From NCBI GenBank assembly GCA_005801425.1, contig SYDY01000083.1, positions 1 through 59,331 on the forward strand: a DNA stretch of 59,331 nt. Direction: 5' to 3'. The position numbers and the translations under genes are program-made. This DNA comes from Bdellovibrionales bacterium (lineage in GTDB: Bacteria > Myxococcota > XYA12-FULL-58-9 > SYDY01). This document shows, one piece after another, positions 17,801-25,606 of this stretch. Below the pieces are notes generated by a model. It was not told the DNA's origin and did no database searches. It was given only the letters and a program-made list of their open reading frames with translations. Within the stretch, counting starts at the first letter, position 1. Each line of letters starts with the position of its first letter.

Positions 17801-19497
17801 AATCACCTTGGGCATTCATGCCACCTTCGGTGCTTGGATCTGCCCGAACACGCATGGGAACAGCATTTGCGGCAGGGACAAGCGCATCTGCAGAACAAGG
17901 TTTTTCACACCGCTCCAAAGACCTCTTGGATGGACCGTTGGTGCATGCCACCATCGGTTGTCCTGAAAATCCGATTGGGAATATTGATGAATTGGATTGG
18001 CGAACGATTCTCATTGCAAGTTCAGGTCGCACAGAAGGCCGTCTCGGACGAAGCACGTATACAGCTCTGGATATTACCGATCCCACCAAACCACCCACCA
18101 TGCTTTGGGAATACAGCGATGCATTCACAGGACCTGCTGATCTCGACAGTATGGGTAACAAACCTTCGGCCCCTGTGGTGGGACGTGTGGCGGTTTCTTC
18201 GCACCCTGACGGGTTGTGGATGGTATTCTTTTCGGGTGGAATGCGTCGTTCACAATTGCCGCGTGATGCGCGTGTTGGCATGGCAGTCTATGGCATTGAT
18301 GCGTGCACAGGGCACTTGATCATGCGTTGGGATCTGCCATTTCGTGATCCTGCGCTGATTTCTTCCGCAGGTATTTTTCCGGGTGCTGTAGGTGCACCTG
18401 CGATTGTTGATATGAACGACGATGGCTTTATCGATCGTATGTATGCCGGCGATTTAGGAGGTCGCATTTGGCGATTTGAACTCGAGTCCCCCATGCCACC
18501 CTCCGTTTTCCAAAACACGCGTGATCTGCTTCCTGCGGGCGATGAACGCTATCAAGAAAATTCGGGTATCGCCTCATCACCCATGACAAGACGTACGTGG
18601 CCCCAGTGTGTTGTCTTTCGTGAATGGCGTCTTTGGCCAGGGGGTGCCAATGAACCATCACCAATAAGTGTGCAACCCGTCGTGCTGGTGGCACCGCTAC
18701 AGCGTTTTGGGAAAACAGTAAGAACAGCCATTGTTCATTTTGGAACAGGCGGCACTGCACAAGCCGATAATAATAAGGCGTACCATTTCTTCTCTGTACA
18801 CGACAGCGCGTGGGATCTTGCAGCAGGAAACATTCTTGGATGTCCCGATGGTTCTGACAGTGCGTGGTCGGAAATAGGTATCGAAACACAAGTCGCATTG
18901 GAAAAAGAAGGCGCATTTACGTTATGTGATACGGCGTATGCACAAAATACACTCTCACTTGTAGGCCCCGATTTGTGCAGAGGAATTGTAGATCCTGATA
19001 TCACCGATGCAACATGTCCAGGAGAAATTTTAGGGGCATACCCTGAGTGGTATGAAGAGTACCGTGACGCTGGTTCGGGCGTTCCTGTGGAAGGTTTTAA
19101 ATATTATGCCGACCCCATGCTTGCCGGATCTGATTCTGTTTTGTTTTTTGCACATCGCGGAACACCCTATGATATTTGGACATGCGAAGAGGGAAATTTG
19201 CTTGTGCAATCGTATGCATTGACGGGCATTGAAACCGATCGCGCGTGTGTGTATCCAGGAACATCGTTTGGTCTTGGACGACAAACACAATTGGCACCTG
19301 AACTTTTCCCGGCGATTGTCTTGGATCGCAATCGCTATCCTGGACGATTTATTTTACCAGGTGTTCAAAACCCCTCGGATGGCACTTCCATCAATAAGCA
19401 GTTTCAAGTTCCTGTCACACGAACCAAATTTACCATTCAAAGATGGCATGAGTTACCTCTATGGCAACCTATCGTTCAAACGCAGGCTTCACGCTAA
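14821..19497 (+). CDS. pilY1: Type IV pilus tip-associated adhesin/mechanosensor PilY1
   Basis: Very large (1558 residues) secreted pilus tip protein, with an N-terminal hydrophobic leader (MLLLLVTHVMHAQ). Three FG-GAP-like calcium loops are visible: DWNGDGLV near residue 338, DYDSDGDIDIV near 415 and DVDADGDQDVLV near 466. The C-terminal PilY1 beta-propeller begins around residue 970 (PRIYTSNHDGMIHAFNAMTGQSPWAFMPPSVL) and contains the calcium motif DMNDDGFIDRMYAGDLGGRIWRFEL near 1198. I see no von Willebrand A domain with a MIDAS in the N-terminal half, so the surface-sensing module differs from Pseudomonas PilY1. It overlaps pilX by 4 bp and the next prepilin gene by 37 bp. Confidence 0.92.
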   Translation: MMLLLLVTHVMHAQMIPLCEDSDASAIAVPHFLNAQHRAVDTGASWSSEPSDVIHLSDDVTGWNPMTSSSLGNEAQMRNACSSAHAASLDASISACSAPTPSTLNARCQTRFSHGATSQYRTNGIALTYFDDDARVPRILISRQTKNTAGISECDLLLATVASDGSFSFRDTAYVKLNTGIVSSCDGLSICSAECQSEPLFWRCAEGSVSDMMTTVILPGDWTQPWVSGPNKDKPHRDLLYLNVNNPNAGDPIVSSMGVLRYSNSDSSVIQHPVYLKAIDSDVIPDLLSAVTLNRSTSTENTVAGQQESKTTFTAPSARDHSHLIRWPGRSVQPQAIDWNGDGLVKEALVPTADSSGDNRSIALYEFRAIDINALRPRATRRMIYTFPEDAREITSGCLTPTGFAQRKMISGIAAADYDSDGDIDIVAAASGLKDLWFLENDGGDHLQARTKIAFDAGPRVIVASDVDADGDQDVLVVSCVTSASDRAKIYIMENVSTRRNAHEGLPAPTSEPSDLFASLRELSTSPVYTPTAGRDVLGMVVADFDGPETHDTQRYPGLYIVYEQASLLNNGPDVQAIFPQRVSRAVGGMIDMQGTKHARVVWDRLNETTCVDGKTSVSFCVPDDVLSNAMPIVRMGYDPRIDKPDSLFGFSTDDGSHWEELPRPEGERREPSGLVWHQARNFGVDLRFREDAPARRISSIPSDLSLGDTMKYRFVNPREVNRAREFRRHGVTGRILLNDTDREALRQSNNCTGLCLFDFFGEFEARTSFDSNGITSPTSVVLKGRQRTTQFPESMADVAGLGALESLPEGVLDRWNWLGTNTCVGTSGNDPFVQRMVYTSARKQNSAAIYLSQYTTVQLNNRANAFAKAAPTSDEGKISTLLGIDAYAALSSESIGSDAQTLREEMFSAFDKTVLQGVWAPPDSGTCTRDPNYQIMDPGLYPPVFVGDPPPELIRHLGSSYVEFRQTQMFREPRIYTSNHDGMIHAFNAMTGQSPWAFMPPSVLGSARTRMGTAFAAGTSASAEQGFSHRSKDLLDGPLVHATIGCPENPIGNIDELDWRTILIASSGRTEGRLGRSTYTALDITDPTKPPTMLWEYSDAFTGPADLDSMGNKPSAPVVGRVAVSSHPDGLWMVFFSGGMRRSQLPRDARVGMAVYGIDACTGHLIMRWDLPFRDPALISSAGIFPGAVGAPAIVDMNDDGFIDRMYAGDLGGRIWRFELESPMPPSVFQNTRDLLPAGDERYQENSGIASSPMTRRTWPQCVVFREWRLWPGGANEPSPISVQPVVLVAPLQRFGKTVRTAIVHFGTGGTAQADNNKAYHFFSVHDSAWDLAAGNILGCPDGSDSAWSEIGIETQVALEKEGAFTLCDTAYAQNTLSLVGPDLCRGIVDPDITDATCPGEILGAYPEWYEEYRDAGSGVPVEGFKYYADPMLAGSDSVLFFAHRGTPYDIWTCEEGNLLVQSYALTGIETDRACVYPGTSFGLGRQTQLAPELFPAIVLDRNRYPGRFILPGVQNPSDGTSINKQFQVPVTRTKFTIQRWHELPLWQPIVQTQASR

Positions 19498-20066
19498 TCG
19501 AGTTGATGGTCGGCCTTGCAGTCGCGGGTATTTTGGTCACCATCGGAACGTCGGTGAGCACCACCTATTCCATGCAACGAACCTTTCATCAGCAGGTCAC
19601 ATGGTTTGGTGGGCAATTGACCTATGCACGTTCGGTGGCACGCATGCGATCGGTGCAGGTCGATGTGCGTGTCAAACCATCAACAACAGGCATTGGACAA
19701 ATCGTGGAGATCTTCGAGGATAACAATGGCAATGGTGTTTACGACCAAGACAAAGAGCGTTCGCTTTTGCCCGAACCAGATGACCCACCGCGATTGAATA
19801 CGAAGATCACGGTGCGTGCGATTCAAGAAGATGGAAGTCCCGAGCCATTCAGTGATGCGGGCACACCACCATCTTTCACGGTGCGCTTTGATTATCAAGG
19901 ACGGTGTCTTGTGGTGCCCGACCCTTCGGGTGATACGCCCGAGGTAAGCGTCTCGCCCACCATGCGGCGTATCTTTGAGTTTGCCTACGATCACAAAGAC
20001 ATGCCCACACGTTTGCGTGTGGAGGTAAGTAGCATAGGTGTCGTGAGTTATCCCTTACCGCCATGA
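19461..20066 (+). CDS. fimT: Type IV pilus minor pilin, FimT/GspH-like
   Basis: Prepilin of 201 residues with signal NAG|FTLIELMVGLAVAGILVTIGTSV and a GspH/FimT globular domain (FGGQLTYARSVARMRSVQVDVRVKPS). An acidic EDNNGNGVYDQDKE segment could bind calcium. It starts inside the 3' end of pilY1. In some bacteria FimT binds DNA during transformation, which would fit the comEA-like and comF-like genes; that role here is inference. Last gene of the minor pilin operon unless the chaperone gene 23 bp downstream is also cotranscribed. Confidence 0.87.
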   Translation: MATYRSNAGFTLIELMVGLAVAGILVTIGTSVSTTYSMQRTFHQQVTWFGGQLTYARSVARMRSVQVDVRVKPSTTGIGQIVEIFEDNNGNGVYDQDKERSLLPEPDDPPRLNTKITVRAIQEDGSPEPFSDAGTPPSFTVRFDYQGRCLVVPDPSGDTPEVSVSPTMRRIFEFAYDHKDMPTRLRVEVSSIGVVSYPLPP

Positions 20067-20089
20067 TTCTCTGTGATATTCTGTGAGCT

Positions 20090-20575
20090 ATGGCAAATGA
20101 CAGCGTTGCGGAAACCATAGGCAAGCTGGTGCAGTACATTGCGGGAAAATTTCTGCGTGGCGAAGTTCAATTGGGAGATCTGATTGGCCTAAGCGATAAA
20201 GAAATCGACGCAATTTTCTTAACGGGGCATTTTTTGTACAGCTACGGGCGTTACCAAGATTCGTTAAGTATCTTCAGCGTACTTACGCTTTATAAGCCGT
20301 TTACGAGTCGTTATTGGCGTGCGGCCGGGGCAGCGAATCAGGCATTAAAGCAATATCCCGAAGCTATTTTGGCCTTTGATATGGCCATTGGAACCAACAT
20401 CAACGATGTGGTGAGTTATACCTACCGTGGTGAATCCAAGCTTTATGCGGGCGATCAAAAAGGTGGTGTTGAGGATCTTAAACAGGCGGTTCTTCTCGGG
20501 GGGGCAAACCAAGAGTTCCGCCAGTGGACAAAGCGTGCCGACGCGCTGCTTAAGGTAAGGCAAATGAATACATAG
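20090..20575 (+). CDS. LcrH/SycD-type TPR chaperone, copy 1
   Basis: A 161-residue cytoplasmic protein of the LcrH/SycD/IpgC class II type III secretion chaperone family. Its core FLTGHFLYSYGRYQDSLSIFSVLTLYKPFTSRYWRAAGAANQALKQYPEAILAFDMAI matches the family's TPR consensus (LYxxGxYxdAxxxFxxLxxldxxdxrywxgLGaxxQxxgxYxxAixxyxxa). It lies 23 bp after fimT, and its close paralogue is at 23899-24393. The two flank two unknown proteins that are plausible clients. No type III apparatus gene is in the window. Family confidence is good; the secretion link is inferred. Confidence 0.82.
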   Translation: MANDSVAETIGKLVQYIAGKFLRGEVQLGDLIGLSDKEIDAIFLTGHFLYSYGRYQDSLSIFSVLTLYKPFTSRYWRAAGAANQALKQYPEAILAFDMAIGTNINDVVSYTYRGESKLYAGDQKGGVEDLKQAVLLGGANQEFRQWTKRADALLKVRQMNT

Positions 20576-20693
20576 ACGCTTTTCTTTAAGGACGAAATCG
20601 TAGCCGTCATGCGACGTTAGCGGGTATGACTTAGGGTGTGCCATCATTTACCAAAGCAGTGCCATTGGAGGCTATTTTTTGGGCTCACGAGGA

Positions 20694-20741
20694 GCGAGGC
20701 CGAAATGATATGTTCTATATATTGAGCGCCGAGCGACAAAG
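20694..20741 (+). repeat. Dispersed ~47-nt repeat, copy C
   Basis: Starts GCGAGGCCGA and ends GCCGAGCGACAAAG, matching copy B at 960-1006. It lies in the 233-bp gap between the chaperone gene and the 20809 gene, 67 nt before that ATG. The rest of the gap shows no gene; TTTTTTGGG and GAGACCCAA sequences flank the repeat as a rough outer inverted pair. Confidence 0.6.
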
Positions 20742-20808
20742 TGAGGCGAAAAAAGAGACCCAATGGTGCGTGTTGGTTAAATGATGACACGCCCTGGCAG
20801 GAAACACG

Positions 20809-21501
20809 ATGGGCGATATTAAAAATAGACCAGATATTCAGCGTGCTGAGCGTGGCGCGCAGCCTGAGGTGACTGCACGCGATGCTGCGTCCAAGCAGCG
20901 TCTCGAAAAAGCGGGCCAAGAAAACGCCGCACGTGCAGCGCAAGGTGCTGGCTTTGGATTGGGTGCGCGCAAAGGGAAGCTTAACCTTGGAAGCACATCA
21001 GGCGGCACGACGCCGCTGCCCGAGGATGACATCGCGCATATCGAACAGGATGTGCAGCAGCTTGCCCATGCCCAGGCAAACATGACCCTCGCCAATGGCA
21101 AGCTCGAACAAGCGGGTGAAGGTGTTCAAAAAGGTGGATCGCTCGCGGAGTCGGTGATCAAAGAAAATTATCTGATCACCGAGCAAAGCATGGGTGAATT
21201 GCAGGCTCTCGCCGATCGTGAGCCGGATCCCGGCCCCGATATGGGTGCAACCCATAGTACGCTTCAAAAATATTTTGGGATTAGCATCGCAGATCTTCCT
21301 CGGGGCATGCAGATGCTTGCCACAGGCATTGCTGTCGCGGGTTTGGGACAAGACTTAAAAAAAACGGACGAGGCATCGATCACCGAGAGTATGCAGTTTG
21401 TCGTAACGCGTGGCGGTCGAGCAGTGACTGAAGCACAACTCAGTGCCAGCGGTGTTGCACGTCAAATGAGCCAGTTTGCAACGTATGTACCAAGGCGGTA
21501 A
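20809..21501 (+). CDS. Unknown Ala/Gln-rich protein, candidate chaperone client 1
   Basis: Not recognised. The 230 residues are polar, Ala/Gln/Gly-rich and mostly helical. The N-terminal 70 residues look disordered and lack a Sec signal (MGDIKNRPDIQRAERGAQPE), consistent with but not proof of a type III-like signal. A coiled-coil-prone segment runs about 75-115. A weakly hydrophobic stretch GMQMLATGIAVAGLG lies near 165-180. ATG 20809 has CAGGAAA upstream. Only 5 bp separate it from the 777-residue gene, and both lie between two LcrH/SycD-type chaperone genes, suggesting one is their substrate. Gatekeeper or translocator roles are possible but unsupported by sequence. Confidence 0.7.
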   Translation: MGDIKNRPDIQRAERGAQPEVTARDAASKQRLEKAGQENAARAAQGAGFGLGARKGKLNLGSTSGGTTPLPEDDIAHIEQDVQQLAHAQANMTLANGKLEQAGEGVQKGGSLAESVIKENYLITEQSMGELQALADREPDPGPDMGATHSTLQKYFGISIADLPRGMQMLATGIAVAGLGQDLKKTDEASITESMQFVVTRGGRAVTEAQLSASGVARQMSQFATYVPRR

Positions 21502-21506
21502 CACCG

Positions 21507-23840
21507 ATGGGCAATGTAAATAATATATCTTCCAGCATGCCGTCGATGACGGTGCTCAAGGGCGATGAAGGCGGCAAGATCGCCGAGATCCAGCAGAAGA
21601 CCCAAGAGAGCATTGGGAAAGACGACCAAAATGCCGCTGAGGTTGCGAAGCGTGCAATAAAAAAAGAAGAAACCACCCAGGTCCAGAAAAAATCTGAGGT
21701 ATTTTCTCAAGCATCGATTCAACAATTCACAAAGCAGCTCGGCACAGGCAACGGTCCTCCAGGCGGCGCAGCAGCCTTTGGCGCCTTGCAACAAGGAACA
21801 CAGGGCCTTGGTGTGCACCAACAAGGCACCATCCAAAATACATTTGTTCATAATTTGATGCAGGCGGGCACCAAGGGTGCAGATGCACAAACCAACGTGG
21901 TTAAGAATGCCCACGCTTTTGCTGCTACTCTGCAAGATCCTGGTACCAAGCAGGCCTTGCATGGAGTTCAAGCCCAAGCGGCCAATCTCGCATTGACAGA
22001 CAAACCCGATGCGGCACCCAAAATGCAAATGATGGCCGCACAACCTTTTATGGCTGTGGTCGCTAACAGGGGCACCCGGCTTGCTGCGTTGGCCATGGCG
22101 GCCGACGCAAAAAATCCAGCGGAAACAATCCCTGCTGCGGGCAAGATGATGTCCTCGTTTGTGGGGCCGCGTGATGGAAAAAATGGTCCGCGGGTTTCGG
22201 AACAACAAGGGCGCTTGCTTGCTGCGCGTATGCAATATTTGTCTTCTGGCGAGAGCCCGCAAGGCGCGAAGACCTTTGCGAAAGAAATGCAAAAATTTGG
22301 TGAAGGCGAGGCTTTCAACAAATTGCAAACCGCCATTGAGCGCAATTTAACCACGGCTATTTTGGCACGCTCAAAACCCGAAACGCTGGGTGCAAATCGT
22401 CAAGCGATGGAAGGCATGATCCGCGATCCAGCGTATGGGCAGCGTCGTACCGGTGAGCGTCAGGCTGCACTTCAGACACTGAGCCTGAATATGCGCAATC
22501 CCGGCCAAATAGGTGGTGCAGTGACTGTCATGCACAATGCGGTGAAAGCGTTGCAGGAACGCGAAGATAATCAATCGTCTGAAGGCCGTGAAGCGTCGTT
22601 TAACCGGCTTATGGGGATGTTGGGCACCAGCATCCAAGGTGAACGCGAAGGCAATGTCGATGTGAAAAAGATGGTGGGTGAGGCCGCACACCCCTATGGG
22701 CAAGTGACAGTCGATATTGGCACATTGCCTTCGGCCGATGTTCTTAAAAAAGCTGGGGTGCAATCAGTTCAAGTTGCCATGGGCACATCGCAAGCATCTA
22801 CGCTGGCAACAAGTACCTTACGCCATGTAGCGCAACCCCAAGCGACACAGGAAAATGAACCGCTCAAAGTCAACGTGGTTCGCAGTGATGGTTTGGGCGC
22901 ACTGGCTTCTCCCGATAAACTGGGTGAAGTACACAAAGAAGCCCATACACAACTGACAGGCGTTTTATCTGAAATGCCTCGCGTGCAAGCCGAATTCAAT
23001 GCGGTGGTCTATAAGGCGATGCGCGCGGTACAAGGACAATCGGCCACACTTGATGCTTACGCACAGCGATCTCCCAGTGGCCGCGATCGGTCTATTTTGC
23101 TTGGTATTAAATATGAGCCGATCTCCGCTGATATTCGAGCCAAGGCCGAAGAGCTGCGCAGTACAAGCCAACGTGAGGCAGCGGTTGAAGGTGATGCTGG
23201 CGGTCCTTGGACCAAAATGCATGCCTACGCCCAGCAATTGAATGCCAATATCGATGCCGTGGACGAGGCGGGCGCCGCGCTTAAAAAACAAAAATCAGCG
23301 GCTGCGCGTTTGGGTTGCCAGCGCAAAGAGCGTACCGCGAGCGATGATGTGGGCGTACAAGCACCCTACACAACGGTTTCGGCAAAGCCAACGGTTGTTG
23401 CAGGCGCCTCGGTGCAAAGCACGCGCATTGCAAGTCAAACAGAGCTCCGTACCGAAGAGCCCTTAAGTCCGGGCGACCAACGCGCAGTAAAGCAATTGCA
23501 AGCACAATTTGTGACAGCGCAAAAAGCCATTCAAGCGATAGGCGAACGTTTGGCACAGCTTACGGGACAAAGCGTTGATTTCGGTGCCACATACAATCCG
23601 CAGCCACCCGCACAGGCATCCTCGGAATCGGATGTTTCGACCGTGCGTGCATCACAGCGACTGCGTGGTACCGTGATCACGCGTCTCGATGGTGTGCCAC
23701 TTCCTTCGTCGTCTGAAATGGGTGGTCTTCTCAATCCTGCAGCGGTGGCCTTTGCAAAGAAGCAAGCAGCACAAGAGGGCGTTACGACCAAAGATCACGA
23801 GAAATACGGCGACCGCGTTCGTGGTCGTACCAAAGCTTAA
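21507..23840 (+). CDS. Unknown large helical protein, candidate chaperone client 2
   Basis: Not recognised. The 777 residues are Ala/Gln-rich, soluble and predominantly helical, with no signal peptide or clear membrane segment and only one cysteine. The N-terminus MGNVNNISSSMPSMTVLKGDEG is Ser/Asn-rich, like many type III substrates. Long helical tracts occur about 20-75, 150-380 and 480-600, with a low-complexity linker near 600-650 and another helix near 655-690 (QRAVKQLQAQFVTAQKAIQAIGERLAQLTGQ). It shares its transcript with the 20809 gene and is followed, convergently, by the second chaperone. An effector or structural secretion protein is the working hypothesis. Confidence 0.72.
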   Translation: MGNVNNISSSMPSMTVLKGDEGGKIAEIQQKTQESIGKDDQNAAEVAKRAIKKEETTQVQKKSEVFSQASIQQFTKQLGTGNGPPGGAAAFGALQQGTQGLGVHQQGTIQNTFVHNLMQAGTKGADAQTNVVKNAHAFAATLQDPGTKQALHGVQAQAANLALTDKPDAAPKMQMMAAQPFMAVVANRGTRLAALAMAADAKNPAETIPAAGKMMSSFVGPRDGKNGPRVSEQQGRLLAARMQYLSSGESPQGAKTFAKEMQKFGEGEAFNKLQTAIERNLTTAILARSKPETLGANRQAMEGMIRDPAYGQRRTGERQAALQTLSLNMRNPGQIGGAVTVMHNAVKALQEREDNQSSEGREASFNRLMGMLGTSIQGEREGNVDVKKMVGEAAHPYGQVTVDIGTLPSADVLKKAGVQSVQVAMGTSQASTLATSTLRHVAQPQATQENEPLKVNVVRSDGLGALASPDKLGEVHKEAHTQLTGVLSEMPRVQAEFNAVVYKAMRAVQGQSATLDAYAQRSPSGRDRSILLGIKYEPISADIRAKAEELRSTSQREAAVEGDAGGPWTKMHAYAQQLNANIDAVDEAGAALKKQKSAAARLGCQRKERTASDDVGVQAPYTTVSAKPTVVAGASVQSTRIASQTELRTEEPLSPGDQRAVKQLQAQFVTAQKAIQAIGERLAQLTGQSVDFGATYNPQPPAQASSESDVSTVRASQRLRGTVITRLDGVPLPSSSEMGGLLNPAAVAFAKKQAAQEGVTTKDHEKYGDRVRGRTKA

Positions 23841-23846
23841 ATAAGT

Positions 23847-23891
23847 CATTCCCGTGAAAGCGGGGAACCCAGGGCGGTTCGCGAATCGCCC
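23847..23891. repeat. Two adjoining palindromic repeats between convergent genes
   Basis: CATTCCCGTGAAAGCGGGGA at 23847-23866 is a member of the dispersed CATTCCCGC...GCGGGGA family also seen at 26700-26832 and near 50310-50325. It is followed directly by GGGCGGTTCGCGAATCGCCC (23872-23891), an almost perfect palindrome related to the one at 43771-43790. Together they fill the 58-bp gap between the 21507 gene and chaperone copy 2 and probably also act as a bidirectional terminator. Confidence 0.7.
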
Positions 23892-23898
23892 TTTCCAT

Positions 23899-24393
23899 TT
23901 ACATCGGAATTGCACCCGTATGGATCCGATAAAGCAAGTCCGCACGTTTGACCCATGCGGCATATTCTGGATAGTTCGCCCCGACCCGTTTGACCGTATC
24001 GAGATCTTGCAATCCCATTTCCACGTTGCCTGATAAGATATAAGACTCACCGCGATAAACGTAACTCACGACATCGCCATCGTCGTTGGCGACGGCCATA
24101 TCGTAGGACGAAATAGCATCCGCATACATTTTGAGTTGCTGATTCACAGCGCCCAAGGCTCGCCAATAATGGGCGGTATAGGGCGCATAGGCGGTAAGGC
24201 CTGTAAAAATGTCCTTGGCGGCATCGTATTTACCATAGGTAAAAAAGTTGTAGCCGAGGGCATAAATGGTTTCCATCTCTTCGTCATTGATCCCTTCAAG
24301 CTCTTGAAGGGTGATCAGTCCATTCATGAATCCGTGGATCATGAATTCGAGATATTTGGCAGCGGTGTCTTGGATCTCAGCGTACTGGGCCAT
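23899..24393 (-). CDS. LcrH/SycD-type TPR chaperone, copy 2
   Basis: Paralogue of the protein at 20090-20575, alignable almost end to end: the core YALGYNFFTYGKYDAAKDIFTGLTAYAPYTAHYWRALGAVNQQLKMYADAISSYDMAV is followed in both by DVVSY(T/V)YRGES and WxKRADxLxxxR. That alignment supports starting at ATG 24393 (MAQYAEIQ...) rather than the longer ATG 24441. Expected to be a cytoplasmic chaperone for secreted partner proteins. It is convergent with the 777-residue gene and divergent from the PQQ-propeller gene. Two chaperones and two candidate clients suggest a one-to-one pairing, which is inference. Confidence 0.82.
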   Translation of the reverse strand: MAQYAEIQDTAAKYLEFMIHGFMNGLITLQELEGINDEEMETIYALGYNFFTYGKYDAAKDIFTGLTAYAPYTAHYWRALGAVNQQLKMYADAISSYDMAVANDDGDVVSYVYRGESYILSGNVEMGLQDLDTVKRVGANYPEYAAWVKRADLLYRIHTGAIPM

Positions 24394-24492
24394 GACCTCT
24401 ACTATACCGGGTGCCAGGGCATGATGCAGCCCGGAAGACATGAAAAGATGGAAAAAATCTCAGGTTGCTATGTTGTGAGGTAAAATGACCCT

Positions 24493-25560
24493 ATGCGCAT
24501 GCTCTTTCTATTGGTTGTGGCTTCCTGCACGGCCTGTCATGAACCTGTGGTCTTGGCATGGCGTTTGGATTTAGGGGCCGGGAGTCAGTCTACCCCCCTT
24601 GTTACTCAGGATTATATTGCCGTCGGCACAGCGCGGGGGTTATCGGTCGCTGAATTGAATGGGCGACCCCGCTGTGAGTACCCGATTAACAGTGAGGTGG
24701 TAAGCGCCCCGGCCACCGACGGGCGCATGATTTTCTTTGGAAGTGTCAATTACGTTTTTTACGCGATCACACCTCAATGCAAGCCGGGCTGGAAGTTTAC
24801 AACAGGAGATCGCATTAAAAGTGATCCGCTCGTGTATGGTGATTTGGTATACATAGGAAGCTACGATAAACACCTCTATGCGCTTAACCGTCACGATGGA
24901 AAAATGGTCTGGGCTTTTCCTGAATTACCCAGTGGCGAAAATACAAAAGCTCCAGGCGATATAGAAACAGGCGATTTTTCCTATTCCTCACCGGTGCTCA
25001 TGGATGGTGTGTTGTATATCGGGAATTTGGATCATCGTATCTATGCCATCGATGCGGTATCTGGAAAAATGTTGTGGCGATATCGTACGCAAGCGGCAGT
25101 GACATCCTCACCCCGTATTCACGAAAAAACGCTTTATTTCGGTAGCAATGATGGCTTTGTATATGCGGTTGATTTGCGGGATCAGAAAACCGTCTGGAAG
25201 CTTGAAACACATGATTGGGTCAATTCATCGGCCAATATCCAAGACGATACGCTGTACATCGGAAGCAACGATAAACATGTGTACGCCATTGCGACCAAAG
25301 ATGGCGCACCGCGATGGAAATTTGCGACCAAAGGGCCGGTGATTTCTATTCCTGCGATTGTTGATACGTTTGTTATTGCAGCGGACGCAGACGCCGAGGG
25401 CAATATCTATCTTTTCGATGAAAATAATCAGTCGATTGCATGGACACGAAAAACAGCAGGTCCCATTCGTTCAGACCCCGTGGTGGTCGATCATCGGTTT
25501 TATATTTCAGGTGGCGATCGATTTTTGTATGCGTTTGATATCAAAACCACGCGGCGATAA
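24493..25560 (+). CDS. PQQ-like beta-propeller (outer membrane-type) protein
   Basis: Exported propeller protein of 355 residues. The N-terminal leader MRMLFLLVVASCTACHEP contains two cysteines, and either ASC or TAC could be a lipobox. At least six PQQ-type blades carry the (L/I)YA(L/I/V)(N/D)xxxGxxxW pattern: KHLYALNRHDGKMVWAF, HRIYAIDAVSGKMLWRY, GFVYAVDLRDQKTVWKL, KHVYAIATKDGAPRWKF, NIYLFDENNQSIAWT, RFLYAFDIK. The architecture is BamB-like, but the usual der/hisS neighbours are missing, so I do not call it BamB. GAGG at 24477-24480 lies upstream. It may be a scaffold or an adhesion or redox protein. Confidence 0.8.
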   Translation: MRMLFLLVVASCTACHEPVVLAWRLDLGAGSQSTPLVTQDYIAVGTARGLSVAELNGRPRCEYPINSEVVSAPATDGRMIFFGSVNYVFYAITPQCKPGWKFTTGDRIKSDPLVYGDLVYIGSYDKHLYALNRHDGKMVWAFPELPSGENTKAPGDIETGDFSYSSPVLMDGVLYIGNLDHRIYAIDAVSGKMLWRYRTQAAVTSSPRIHEKTLYFGSNDGFVYAVDLRDQKTVWKLETHDWVNSSANIQDDTLYIGSNDKHVYAIATKDGAPRWKFATKGPVISIPAIVDTFVIAADADAEGNIYLFDENNQSIAWTRKTAGPIRSDPVVVDHRFYISGGDRFLYAFDIKTTRR

Positions 25561-25578
25561 TTGCATGACTGCATTTTC

Positions 25579-25606
25579 GTAGCGGCGCAGCAAGCTGCGC
25601 CGCTAC
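25579..25606. repeat. Perfect palindrome overlapping the tonB stop codon
   Basis: 13-bp perfect arms GTAGCGGCGCAGC / GCTGCGCCGCTAC with a 2-nt loop. The right arm contains the tonB stop (TAG on minus, 25603-25605). Lies between the convergent PQQ-propeller and tonB genes. No T-run follows, so it is repeat-like and only possibly a terminator. Confidence 0.7.

Noticed and set aside
17775-18281. 168-codon minus-strand ORF inside pilY1
   Set aside because: Antisense to the conserved PilY1 propeller; no independent support.
21462-22328. 288-codon minus-strand ORF
   Set aside because: Cys/His/Leu-rich shadow of the 777-residue gene, whose frame has a good start and consistent composition.
24493-25560. 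Naming the PQQ-propeller protein BamB
   Set aside because: Blade motifs fit, but BamB context (der, hisS) is missing and propeller proteins of this type have many roles.
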